From contig JAJZRK010000086.1 of the NCBI GenBank assembly GCA_021802745.1, positions 1-13,092 of the forward strand: a DNA stretch of 13,092 nt, read 5' to 3'. Below are positions 6,850 through 13,092 of the stretch, one piece after another. Below the pieces are notes generated by a model. It ran no database searches and had not been told where the DNA came from. It saw nothing but the letters and a program-made list of their open reading frames with translations. Numbering within the stretch: position 1 is the first letter of the stretch; the number at the start of each line of letters is the position of its first letter. Source of the DNA: a bacterium. GTDB taxonomy: Bacteria > Gemmatimonadota > Gemmatimonadetes > Gemmatimonadales > Gemmatimonadaceae. A program made the translations under genes and the position numbers.

Positions 6850-8132
6850 AGATCCTCGTCGTCGGGGGGGGCGGCCGCGAGCACGCGCTGGCGTGGAAGG
6901 TCTGCCAGGACGACCCGTACCTCGACCTGATTGCCGCGCCCGGCAACCCAGGCATTGAGGCGCTGGGACGCTGCGAACCGGTCGCCGCCACCGACGTCGA
7001 GGGGATCTGCGCGCTCGCGCAGCGCGAGGGGACCGAGCTGGTGGTGGTCGGCCCCGAGGCGCCGCTCGAACTCGGGCTGGTGGATCGGCTGCGCATGCTC
7101 GGCATTCCTGCATTCGGCCCAACCAAAGCGGCCGCCGAGATTGAGACGTCCAAGCGGTTCGCCAAGGAGTTGATGCTCGCGGCGGGCGTGCCCACGGCGA
7201 TGGCGCGCGCCTTCACCGACGCAGCCGCGGCGAAGGCCGAGGTGCGGCGGCTCGGCGCGCCCGTCGTCGTCAAGGCGTCGGGGATTGCGGCCGGCAAGGG
7301 CGTGATCGTCGCCCAGACCATCGCCGACGCCGAAGCGGCCGTGGACAGCATGCTGGTGGACAACGCGTTTGGCGCCGCCGGAGCCGAAGTGCTCGTCGAG
7401 GAGTTCATGACCGGCGAGGAGCTGTCGGTGTTTGCGTTGACCGACGGCACGCACGTGCTGCCGATGATCGCCGCGCAGGACCACAAGCGGATCGGCGAGG
7501 GAGATACCGGGCCGAACACTGGCGGGATGGGGGCGTACTGCCCCGTCTCCATCGCGCCGCCCGCGCTGATTGACGAGACCGTGGCGAAGGTCTTCCTGCC
7601 CACGCTGTCGGCGATGCGCGAGGCCGGTCGTCCATTCACAGGTCTGTTGTATGCGGGCCTGATGCTCACCCCGCAGGGCATCAAGGTGGTCGAGTTCAAT
7701 TGCCGTTTTGGCGACCCGGAGACGCAGGCCATTCTGCCCCTGCTCGAGTCGTCGCTGCTGGAGCCGATGCTCGCGGTCGCCCGCGGCGAGTCGCTCGCGG
7801 GCCATCCCCCGCATCGCTGGCGCCCGGGTGCGTCGGTCACGACCGTCCTCGCGGCGCACGGATACCCCGGCACGGTGCGCAGCGGCGACGAGATTGCGAT
7901 TACCGCGCGGGGCGACGACGTGATTGTATTCCACGCCGGGACGCGACGCGACGACAACGGCGCGCTGCGCACCGCCGGTGGGCGCGTGCTCGCCGTCACC
8001 GCGCTCGCGCCGTCCATGGCGGCCGCGCGCGAAAAGAGCGCCGCTGCCAGCGCAAACATCATGTTCGACGGCAAGCAGTTCCGCCGCGACATCGGCTGGC
8101 GCGAACTCGCCCGCGGTGCCGGAGCTTCCTGA
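6846..8132 (+). CDS. purD: Phosphoribosylamine--glycine ligase (GAR synthetase)
   Basis: Second step of de novo purine synthesis: 5-phosphoribosylamine + glycine + ATP to glycinamide ribonucleotide, in the cytoplasm. It has 428 residues, the usual length. It opens with MKILVVGGGGREHALAWK, the N-domain dinucleotide-like loop, then APGNPG (31-36), VVGPEAPL (67-74) and GPTKAAAEIETSK (91-103). The ATP-grasp region has VVKASGIAAGKGV (141-153), GEELSVFALTDG (190-201), DHKRIGEGDTGPNTGGMGAY (212-231) and EFNCRFGDPETQ (283-294) with Glu283 and Asn285 as magnesium ligands. The ATG at 6846 overlaps the upstream peptidase stop by 4 nt. The 3' end overlaps mutM by 17 nt. No other purine gene lies in the window, so this purD is separate from any pur cluster visible here. 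Confidence 0.97.
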   Translation: MKILVVGGGGREHALAWKVCQDDPYLDLIAAPGNPGIEALGRCEPVAATDVEGICALAQREGTELVVVGPEAPLELGLVDRLRMLGIPAFGPTKAAAEIETSKRFAKELMLAAGVPTAMARAFTDAAAAKAEVRRLGAPVVVKASGIAAGKGVIVAQTIADAEAAVDSMLVDNAFGAAGAEVLVEEFMTGEELSVFALTDGTHVLPMIAAQDHKRIGEGDTGPNTGGMGAYCPVSIAPPALIDETVAKVFLPTLSAMREAGRPFTGLLYAGLMLTPQGIKVVEFNCRFGDPETQAILPLLESSLLEPMLAVARGESLAGHPPHRWRPGASVTTVLAAHGYPGTVRSGDEIAITARGDDVIVFHAGTRRDDNGALRTAGGRVLAVTALAPSMAAAREKSAAASANIMFDGKQFRRDIGWRELARGAGAS

Positions 8133-8991
8133 GACCGAGACGATCGCCCGCGACCTCGACGCGGCGATCGCCGGACTACAGATAGGCAGCGTGGAGGTCG
8201 TGCGTCCGGATGTCCTGCGCGGCGTTGGCGCTCGCGGCGTGAGCACTCGCGCCGGCAACTCGCGCACCCTCACCTCGCGCTCGGCGACCACCGCGTTGGC
8301 GCGGCTCGTCGCCGGGCGCACCATCGCCCGTGCATGGCGCCGCGCCAAGAGCGTGGTGCTCTCGCTCGACGACGGCTCCTCTCTCGTGGTGACCCCGCGC
8401 TTCACGGGGGCCCTGATCCTCGGCGCCCCTCGGGCTGCGGACGCGTACGCCTGCGTGCGCCTGCCGCTCGACGACGGTCGCGAGCTGCACTACACCGACG
8501 TGCGCCGGCTGGGCACGGTTGCCTTTCTCTCGCCCGAGGCGTTTGCCCAGTGGAGCGGCGCACTCGGCCCCGAGCCGCTTGACCCGGACTTCACCGCGGA
8601 GCGATTTTCGGGATGTCTTCGGGGCACGAAACAGGCCATCAAAGCGGTGCTCATGGACCAGGCGCGGCTGGCGGGGGTCGGGAACATCTACGCGAACGAG
8701 GCGCTGTGGCGCGCGGGGATTCGCCCGTCGCGCCAGGCGTCGTCGCTTGTTCGCCGGGAGCGTGAGGCGTTGCACCACGAGCTCACCGCCGTGCTGCGCG
8801 ATGCCGTGGCGGCACGCGGCACGTCGTTTCGCGATTATCGCGACGCGTTCGGCGCCCGCGGCGGCTTTGCGTCGCAGTTGCAGGCGTACGGCCGCGGCGG
8901 CCAGCCGTGCACGCGATGCGGCGCGACGCTGAAGTCGAGCCATGCGATTGGCGGACGCGCGACGGTCTGGTGCGCCGCGTGCCAGCGATGA
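8116..8991 (+). CDS. mutM: Formamidopyrimidine-DNA glycosylase (Fpg/MutM family)
   Basis: Base-excision repair glycosylase/AP lyase for oxidised purines such as 8-oxoguanine. The start is GTG 8116, inside the purD coding region, because it alone gives the obligatory N-terminus PELPE with Pro2 (the nucleophile after Met removal) and Glu3. The protein has 291 residues, about 20 more than E. coli MutM, the excess being an Arg/Ser/Thr-rich insert near residues 38-60. Also seen are RRAKSVVL (Lys78, matching E. coli Lys57), YTDVRRLG (126-133), GPEPLDPDF, VGNIYANEALW with the H2TH asparagine (Asn190), and a C-terminal zinc finger CTRCG...WCAACQR. The residues matching the E. coli void-filling triad Met73/Arg108/Phe110 read Phe96, Arg130 and Leu132, so lesion handling may differ from the E. 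coli enzyme. It is cotranscribed with purD, and the nuclease gene begins 24 nt after its stop. Confidence 0.94.
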   Translation: MPELPETETIARDLDAAIAGLQIGSVEVVRPDVLRGVGARGVSTRAGNSRTLTSRSATTALARLVAGRTIARAWRRAKSVVLSLDDGSSLVVTPRFTGALILGAPRAADAYACVRLPLDDGRELHYTDVRRLGTVAFLSPEAFAQWSGALGPEPLDPDFTAERFSGCLRGTKQAIKAVLMDQARLAGVGNIYANEALWRAGIRPSRQASSLVRREREALHHELTAVLRDAVAARGTSFRDYRDAFGARGGFASQLQAYGRGGQPCTRCGATLKSSHAIGGRATVWCAACQR

Positions 8992-9015
8992 GACGCATCG
9001 CATGAGGCGCCGTTC

Positions 9016-10149
9016 ATGAGCCGGCGCCGAGCGCGCCCGCCCTTCCTGCCATCGGCCGCCGACGCCAAGGAGCGCGCGGCGGAGATCCTGGCACGGGTAA
9101 AGGGCGAAGCGCGCGACTTTCCCGGCGTCTACGAGATGCGCTCGGCCGATGGCGAGATCATCTACGTCGGCAAGTCGAAGAAGCTCCGCACGCGGCTGCT
9201 CAGCTACTTCGGCGCAGAATACCCGGCCGACAAGGGGGCACGCATCCTGCGCGAGGCGGCCGCGATCCAGTGGGAGTACGTGCCCAGCGAGTTCGCCTCG
9301 CTGCTCGAGGAGCTCAAGCGCATCAAGCGATACCGCCCCCGCCACAATGTGGCCGGCAAGCGTGACGCCCGGCACTTTGCATTCATTCGCGTGGCGCGCG
9401 GCGCCGCCGAGTCGTTCCGGGTGGTGCGCGGCGCGGGCCATGACGACGGGGGCGTCTTCTTTGGGCCATTTCACGGCGCGGTGCAGCTCACCGAGGCGCT
9501 GCGCGAACTCAACGATGCACTCGGGCTTCGTGACTGCGCGCTCGACACGCCGATGCACTTCGCCGACCAGGCGGACCTGTTTCCCGCTCCGCGCTCGCCG
9601 GGGTGCATCCGCCATGAAATCGGGAAGTGCCTCGGGCCGTGTGTCGCGGCGGTCCGCCGCGACGACTACGCCGCGCGCTTCTCGCTGGCGCGCGCCTTTC
9701 TCGAGGGGGCCAATGACGTTCCCGTCGCGGCACTGCGCGGCGCGATGGAGGCGGCGAGCGACCAGCTCGAGTTCGAGCGCGCCGCCGCCCTGCGCGACAA
9801 GATCACTCGGCTGGAGTCGCTGCGCGCGCAATTTGCGCGACTGCGGTTCGCGGTGGAGTCGCTGTCGTTCGTGTACACGCCGGCGTCATTGCAGGGAGAC
9901 GAGGTCAGCTACGTGATTCGCCGCGGGCGCGTGCGCGCCGTGGTCCCCGCGCCCCGCACGGCGGACGAGCGTCGCGCCTTCGACGCGAAGGTGGCGGGCA
10001 TCTTCGCGCCGGTGGAACGCACCGACGGTACCGTGCCGTCGCACGAGATTGACGAACTGCTCCTCGTGACGAGCTGGTTCACGCGCTTCCCGCAGGAGTT
10101 CGAGCGCACCGCGGCGTTTGCGCCTTCACCCGTCTCGCGCACGGCCTGA
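9016..10149 (+). CDS. UvrC/Cho-like GIY-YIG nuclease, short form
   Basis: 377 residues corresponding to the N-terminal half of UvrC. The GIY-YIG nuclease domain spans about 33-112: PGVYEMRSADGEIIYVGKSKKLRTRLLSYF-type strand-helix core with Tyr39, Tyr50, Lys53 and Arg58/60, then LLEELKRIKRYRPRHNV with the catalytic glutamate at 98 or 99. Four cysteines (174, 197, 205, 209; CIRHEIGKCLGPC) match the UvrC iron-sulfur/zinc cluster, with an unusually long gap between the first two. A UVR (UvrB-binding-like) helix pair covers about 240-272. The RNase H-like endonuclease domain and helix-hairpin-helix repeats of full UvrC are absent. It is therefore closest in architecture to Cho, which makes the 3' incision in some nucleotide-excision repair. 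It is longer than E. coli Cho (295 residues) by a C-terminal region of about 100 residues without a motif I recognise. ATG 9016 has GAGG 8 nt upstream. Confidence 0.87.
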   Translation: MSRRRARPPFLPSAADAKERAAEILARVKGEARDFPGVYEMRSADGEIIYVGKSKKLRTRLLSYFGAEYPADKGARILREAAAIQWEYVPSEFASLLEELKRIKRYRPRHNVAGKRDARHFAFIRVARGAAESFRVVRGAGHDDGGVFFGPFHGAVQLTEALRELNDALGLRDCALDTPMHFADQADLFPAPRSPGCIRHEIGKCLGPCVAAVRRDDYAARFSLARAFLEGANDVPVAALRGAMEAASDQLEFERAAALRDKITRLESLRAQFARLRFAVESLSFVYTPASLQGDEVSYVIRRGRVRAVVPAPRTADERRAFDAKVAGIFAPVERTDGTVPSHEIDELLLVTSWFTRFPQEFERTAAFAPSPVSRTA

Positions 10150-10155
10150 CACCCG

Positions 10156-10179
10156 CGTCGCGCGCTCCGGCGCGCGGCG
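10156..10179 (+). terminator. GC-rich hairpin after the nuclease gene, possible terminator
   Basis: Perfect stem CGCGCGC / GCGCGCG with loop TCCG (10159-10176), extended by three more pairs including one G-T to 10156-10179. It starts 7 nt after the stop codon of the UvrC-like gene, between convergent genes. There is no T-run after it, so it would be a weak or factor-assisted terminator, or a 3' end-protecting structure. Confidence 0.45.
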
Positions 10180-10186
10180 ATCCCGC

Positions 10187-10195
10187 GGCTATTGT
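10187..10195 (+). promoter_or_regulatory. GGCTATTGT, -10-like motif in a convergent gap
   Basis: Same GGCTATNNT string as those at 4587 and (minus strand) 11172. It lies in the gap between two convergent genes, where no plus-strand gene follows. If it is a promoter it would make an RNA antisense to the 3' end of the M48 lipoprotein gene. The rest of the 10150-10279 gap shows only the hairpin listed separately. Confidence 0.2.
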
Positions 10196-10279
10196 AGCTT
10201 CGGCCAAGCCACCTTCCCGCGGCTCTCGCACGCGCCGGCCGCGCCGCCCTCCCGCTCCACGGCTGGTGGTGATTGCCGA

Positions 10280-11119
10280 CTACTTCGCCACGGCCTTCGG
10301 CGTCGGGGACGGGGGCAGTGAATTCAGCTGCCGCCTCATCAGCTGGTACGCGTCCGAATCCACCTGCAGGCCACGCAGCGTTGCCGCCGGGTAGGCGGCG
10401 ATCTGCTTGGTCGTCGCGACGATGCGGGACTCCTCGAGCGGGTGCGTCGCGAAGAAGGCGTCTACCGCCGACGGATTGGACTGCCGCTCGGCAAGCAGGA
10501 TGCGGAACATTGCCGGGATGCCGTTGGGGTGGATGCGGGCCTTGACCAGCGTGGCTACCCCTTCCTCGTCGGCCTGTGCTTCGTCTTCACGGCTGAACTT
10601 CGCGAACAGCGCGGTCCCACCGAGGTTGATGGCGGACTGGCTGGCCCCGCTGTCGCAGACCTTCGTGAGCGTGCAGAGCGCCATGAGCCCGCCGTTCATC
10701 CCCTGCGCCTGCTGCATCTGCTGCACGCTGTGGCGCCGCGTCACGTGCCCAATCTCATGACCGAGCACTCCGGCCAGTTCGTTCATGGTGGCGGCGCGCG
10801 CGATGAGTCCCCGATTCACGTACACCCAGCCGCCCGGCACGGCAAACGCATTCACTTCCTTGCTGTCCACCACGGCAAAATGCCAGGTGAGGCCGCGCGT
10901 GTCGGTGACGGCGGCGAGCTGGTTGCCGAGGGCCGTGACGTACCCGACCACTCGCGTGTCGCGAATGAGCGGCAGCTGCGTGTCAATCTGCGTGGCGTAC
11001 GTCGCGCCCAGCTGCACTTCCTGCTGCTGGGAAATCGCACAGGACAAGCCCGTGGCGGCGAGACCAAGGAGCGCCGCCGTGCGGACAGCGCGCGAGAGGG
11101 GAGCAAGTGATGGCGACAT
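10280..11119 (-). CDS. M48-family metallopeptidase, probable lipoprotein (BepA/LoiP-like)
   Basis: 279 residues. The N-terminus (1-27) has a basic start, the hydrophobic run TAALLGLAATGL and a cysteine at 27, a plausible though non-ideal lipobox (GLSC), suggesting an exported lipid-anchored protein. Zinc motif HEIGH is at 121-125, with the third ligand Glu180 in SREDEAQADEEG (177-187). FAVPGGWVYVNRGLI (92-106) before it and THPLEESRI (225-233) after it are typical of periplasmic M48 proteases that check outer-membrane proteins. Two cysteines (149, 155) could form a disulfide. The Pro-rich C-terminus lacks the TPR repeats of E. coli BepA. ATG 11119 is chosen because GGAGG lies 7 nt upstream; the open frame upstream has no further protein signal. 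It is transcribed alone, convergent with the UvrC-like gene and divergent from the ThDP enzyme genes. Confidence 0.9.
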   Translation of the reverse strand: MSPSLAPLSRAVRTAALLGLAATGLSCAISQQQEVQLGATYATQIDTQLPLIRDTRVVGYVTALGNQLAAVTDTRGLTWHFAVVDSKEVNAFAVPGGWVYVNRGLIARAATMNELAGVLGHEIGHVTRRHSVQQMQQAQGMNGGLMALCTLTKVCDSGASQSAINLGGTALFAKFSREDEAQADEEGVATLVKARIHPNGIPAMFRILLAERQSNPSAVDAFFATHPLEESRIVATTKQIAAYPAATLRGLQVDSDAYQLMRRQLNSLPPSPTPKAVAK

Positions 11120-11126
11120 GACAACG

Positions 11127-11131
11127 CCTCC
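11127..11131 (-). promoter_or_regulatory. Shine-Dalgarno of the M48 lipoprotein gene
   Basis: GGAGG on the minus strand, 7 nt before ATG 11119. It decides the start among the in-frame choices upstream. Confidence 0.85.
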
Positions 11132-11171
11132 GCGACAGGGAACGCATCGGGCGGGCGCCCGCGCTCTTCGC

Positions 11172-11199
11172 ACGATAGCCGCGGCGGCCGGAAAATGAA
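11172..11199 (-). promoter_or_regulatory. Possible promoter of the M48 lipoprotein gene
   Basis: On the minus strand TTCATT (complement of 11194-11199), a 16-nt spacer, then TATCGT (complement of 11172-11177) inside GGCTATCGT. It would give a leader of about 45 nt to ATG 11119. The -35 match is weak. The 235-bp divergent gap (11120-11354) otherwise contains a small hairpin, GAAGG/CCTTC at 11207-11223, and no recognisable promoter for the plus-strand genes. Confidence 0.35.
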
Positions 11200-11354
11200 C
11201 TCGGCCGAAGGGCGTAGTCCTTCTGGGTGAGGCGAGGTGCAAGACCGCCGACCGGTTGCGCCCGCCTTCGATGGCGAGCGAGATTGCGTGCAGGCGCAGG
11301 GGCGGCATTCCCGAGTCGTGGCGCCCGTGCCCTCGTACAACTGGTGGACTTGCG

Positions 11355-11843
11355 ATGTTTTCAGGCGATGAGATGGCGGCGCTGTTCCGTTCGATGGGCA
11401 TCACTCACGTCGTCTCGATCGCCGACAGCACCATTGGCGCGTGGCATCCCGCCATCGAAGCGTCGCTCGACCTGCAGCTCGTGCGCGTCTGCCGCGAGGG
11501 GGAAGCGTGGGCCGTTGCCGGCGGCCTCTACCTCGGCGGCGCCACGCCGCTGGTCCTGATCCAGTGCACCGGGATGTTCGAGAGCGGGGATTCGCTGCGG
11601 AACATCCTGCACGACTGGCGCATGCCGATCTTCTCCCTCATCGGGTACCGCAGCTACCTCAACCAGTCCACGCTGCCCGGCGACACGTGCCTCGTCTTCA
11701 CCGAGCCGGTGCTCGATGCCTGGCACATCGCGTATCGGCTGATCAAGGCACCCACGCAGCTCGGGGAGATCCGCGCGCACTACGACGCGTGCCGCGACGC
11801 CGGGAAGCCCGGCGCGGCGCTCATCGCGGAGGGCAAGGCATGA
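11355..11843 (+). CDS. ThDP-dependent decarboxylase, PYR-domain (alpha) subunit, sulfopyruvate/phosphonopyruvate decarboxylase type
   Basis: 162 residues forming only the pyrimidine-binding (PYR) half of a thiamin diphosphate enzyme. Residues 47-61 read REGEAWAVAGGLYLG, where Glu48 fits the conserved glutamate that activates the ThDP aminopyrimidine. LIQCTGMFESGDSLRNI (68-84) and the MPIFSLIGYRSY segment (90-101) match the alpha subunit of sulfopyruvate decarboxylase (ComD) and the front part of phosphonopyruvate decarboxylase. It must pair with the next gene to make an active site at the subunit interface. ATG 11355 has GGTGGA 6 nt upstream. The 3' end overlaps the beta gene by 4 nt (ATGA). 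Substrate unknown: nothing nearby makes sulfopyruvate or phosphonopyruvate. Confidence 0.82.
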   Translation: MFSGDEMAALFRSMGITHVVSIADSTIGAWHPAIEASLDLQLVRVCREGEAWAVAGGLYLGGATPLVLIQCTGMFESGDSLRNILHDWRMPIFSLIGYRSYLNQSTLPGDTCLVFTEPVLDAWHIAYRLIKAPTQLGEIRAHYDACRDAGKPGAALIAEGKA

Positions 11844-12463
11844 GCCAGACCAACGCGCAGATGCCGCTCCACGACGCCCTGCTCGCGCTGCATCGCGCGC
11901 GCGGCGTGGACGACGTGGTGATCACCAGCATGGGCGCCGCCCGCGAGTGGATGGTGCTCGGCGCCGGGCCGCTGGACCTCCCGTTGGTGCCGTCGAGCAT
12001 GGGCACCGCCCCCTCCATCGGGCTCGGCCTCGCCCTCGCGCAGCCGCAGCGCCGCGTGATCGTCGTCAATGGCGACGGCGCCACGTTGATGCACCTGGGC
12101 GCGCTCGTCTCCATCACCGCGGCGGCGCCGGCGAACCTGACGCTGATTCTCGAAGACAACGGCGTGTATGAAGTCACGGGCGCCCAGCCCACGCCGGGGT
12201 CGGCGCTCGCGCGCGCCGATGGGAGCAACGTGGACTTCATTGGCATCGCCAAGGCGTGCGGGTTCCGCTCGATCTTCCGGTTCAGTGACGCAGAAGAGTG
12301 GACGCAAGCTGTTGCGGGGATCCTCGCGACGAAGGGGCCGAACTTTGTTCTCCTCGACGTCGCCCGCGTGCCGGGGGCGGTCGGGCCGCGATCGCCGGGC
12401 CCGGCGCCGGCGCGGGCGCAGGCGCTGCGCCGCGAACTCAATCCGGAAGCGTCACCAGCGTAA
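11840..12463 (+). CDS. ThDP-dependent decarboxylase, PP-domain (beta) subunit
   Basis: 207 residues forming the diphosphate-binding half of the enzyme. The ThDP/Mg motif runs from GDG (78-80) to Asn107, exactly 26 residues between, with NGDGATLMHLGAL and LEDNGVYEVTGAQPTPG as in sulfopyruvate decarboxylase ComE and phosphonopyruvate decarboxylase. The N-terminal part VVITSMGAAREW and LPLVPSSMGTAPSIGLGLAL also follow this family. The last 30 residues are a Pro/Ala/Arg-rich tail that is probably disordered. Translationally coupled to the alpha gene (stop and start share ATGA at 11840-11843), giving equal subunit production. The tail is encoded by DNA that also encodes, on the other strand, the C-terminus of the phosphoesterase gene. 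Confidence 0.86.
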   Translation: MSQTNAQMPLHDALLALHRARGVDDVVITSMGAAREWMVLGAGPLDLPLVPSSMGTAPSIGLGLALAQPQRRVIVVNGDGATLMHLGALVSITAAAPANLTLILEDNGVYEVTGAQPTPGSALARADGSNVDFIGIAKACGFRSIFRFSDAEEWTQAVAGILATKGPNFVLLDVARVPGAVGPRSPGPAPARAQALRRELNPEASPA

Positions 12464-12911
12464 CGTCCGCTACGCCATCCGCGATGCGCAGCCGCGCCAC
12501 GCTCGGATGCAAGTCAAAGCGGCGCGGGCCGGCCGCGCCGGGGTTGATCACCAGCACGTCGCCCACGCGCTCGACCTTCTGCACGTGCGTATGGCCGTAG
12601 ACGAGCACGTCGAAGCCCGGGTACTTCGCCATCAATCGCTCGGCGTTCGGGCGGCCCACCTCATGGCCGTGCGACACGTGGATGCGCACCTCCTCGACTT
12701 CGACAACGCGTTCTTGCGCGAGGAGCGGATCCCACGGCGCATCGCAGTTGCCGTAGACGGCCTGCACGGGGGCGATGAGCGCGAGCTCATCGAGGATCGT
12801 CTCGCCGCACACGTCGCCCGCGTGCAGGATCATCGCGACGCCCGAGAGCGCCTCGTGCACCTCGCTGCGCAACAGGCCGTGCGTGTCGGAGATGAGGCCG
12901 ATCTCGATCAT
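12438..12911 (-). CDS. YfcE/MJ0936-type metallophosphoesterase
   Basis: 157-residue calcineurin-like phosphoesterase, close to the usual length of the small single-domain YfcE family. All metal ligands are visible: DTHG (Asp9, His11), HAGDV (Asp33), GNCD (Asn55), VSHGHEVG (His81) and YGHTH (His107, His109). NPGAAGPRR (122-130) is the typical end of the fold. Family members hydrolyse phosphodiesters such as bis-pNPP; the natural substrate is not known. ATG 12911 is the only reasonable start, as MIEIGLISDTHG begins the first strand, but no Shine-Dalgarno precedes it. It is 67 nt downstream of the transporter stop on the same strand and may be in its operon. Its 3' end overlaps the ThDP beta gene by 26 nt tail-to-tail. 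Confidence 0.93.
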   Translation of the reverse strand: MIEIGLISDTHGLLRSEVHEALSGVAMILHAGDVCGETILDELALIAPVQAVYGNCDAPWDPLLAQERVVEVEEVRIHVSHGHEVGRPNAERLMAKYPGFDVLVYGHTHVQKVERVGDVLVINPGAAGPRRFDLHPSVARLRIADGVADVTLVTLPD

Positions 12912-12978
12912 CGCGGCGGCCGACGGCCGATGCCTGCGTCGCGTGCGGAGTGAGCCTCCCCGCGCCTCGGGCGCACCA

Positions 12979-13092
12979 TCAGGCGAGCACGCGTCGCGAC
13001 ACCACCGAAAACACCGCCAGCGCCGCCGCCACCGTGATGACCTCGGCCCCGAGCATTCCGGTCATGCCCCAGGCGTCGTGCGCCCAGCCGGC
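12979..13092 (-). CDS. C-terminal end of a membrane protein, probably an MFS transporter
   Basis: Only the last 37 codons are in the window, ending at TGA 12979-12981. The residues start AGWAHDAWGMTGML, then a hydrophobic helix of about 17 residues (VITVAAALAVFSVVS) and a basic end RRVLA. A G-W-x-x-D-x-W-G turn followed by a final helix with positive cytoplasmic tail is the usual end of major facilitator transporters. That family call rests on this short piece only. GGGGAGG on the same strand (complement of 12955-12961) lies after this stop but 44 nt before the phosphoesterase ATG, too far to serve it directly. Confidence 0.6.
   Translation of the reverse strand, partial: AGWAHDAWGMTGMLGAEVITVAAALAVFSVVSRRVLA

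Noticed and set aside
6750..8405. Two long minus-strand frames over purD
   Set aside because: Low-complexity Ser/Ala/Arg or Arg/Gly/His-rich products opposite a certain purD; no motifs, no ribosome binding site.
8176..9831. 551-codon minus-strand frame over mutM and the UvrC-like gene
   Set aside because: Antisense shadow; the plus-strand genes carry the zinc finger, PELPE and GIY-YIG motifs.
11120..11354. TPP riboswitch ahead of the ThDP enzyme genes
   Set aside because: CGAAGGG is present near 11206 but the conserved CTGAGA/TGATGAG elements are not in the required order, and the decarboxylase consumes rather than makes ThDP.

Overview
The window is very GC-rich DNA of about 13 kb, densely packed with bacterial genes on both strands and with short intergenic gaps. 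It has no RNA genes, insertion sequences, phage genes or CRISPR array. Gene content, GC bias and protein style fit a member of the Gemmatimonadota or a similar high-GC, Gram-negative-type environmental bacterium. That placement is inference from general appearance only; there is no marker such as rRNA here.

Layout. (1) 1-3080, minus strand: glmM followed 21 bp later by glmS (its C-terminus is cut off by the window edge). Together these are the front end of UDP-GlcNAc synthesis: fructose-6-P to glucosamine-6-P to glucosamine-1-P. (2) 3081-3270: a divergent intergenic region holding two arrays of a 7-nt repeat in opposite orientation, about 80 bp apart. (3) 3175-4455, plus strand: a short acyl-adenylate-forming (ANL) enzyme homologue whose ATP-binding loop and TGD motif are lost, probably a pseudoenzyme. 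(4) 4456-5796, plus strand: a 15-nt degenerate tandem repeat, a possible -10 element, and a PLP-dependent Cys/Met transsulfuration enzyme. (5) 5866-10149, plus strand: a tight run of an HtpX-like M48 peptidase, purD, mutM (GTG start, overlapping purD by 17 nt) and a truncated UvrC/Cho-like nuclease. mutM and the nuclease make a small base-excision/nucleotide-excision repair pair. A GC-rich hairpin lies just after the last stop. (6) 10280-11119, minus strand: a probable M48 lipoprotein peptidase with a strong Shine-Dalgarno. (7) 11355-12463, plus strand: two 4-nt-overlapping genes for the PYR and PP halves of a ThDP-dependent decarboxylase of the sulfopyruvate/phosphonopyruvate decarboxylase type. 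(8) 12438-13092, minus strand: a small YfcE-type metallophosphoesterase that overlaps the preceding gene tail-to-tail by 26 nt, and upstream of it the last 37 codons of what looks like an MFS transporter.

Most genes are ordinary housekeeping. The parts most worth a second look are the inverted 7-nt arrays between glmM and the ANL gene, where neither flanking gene has a normal ribosome binding site; the ANL pseudoenzyme itself; the split ThDP decarboxylase with no pathway partners nearby; and a recurrent GGCTATNNT motif that may be this organism's -10 element.
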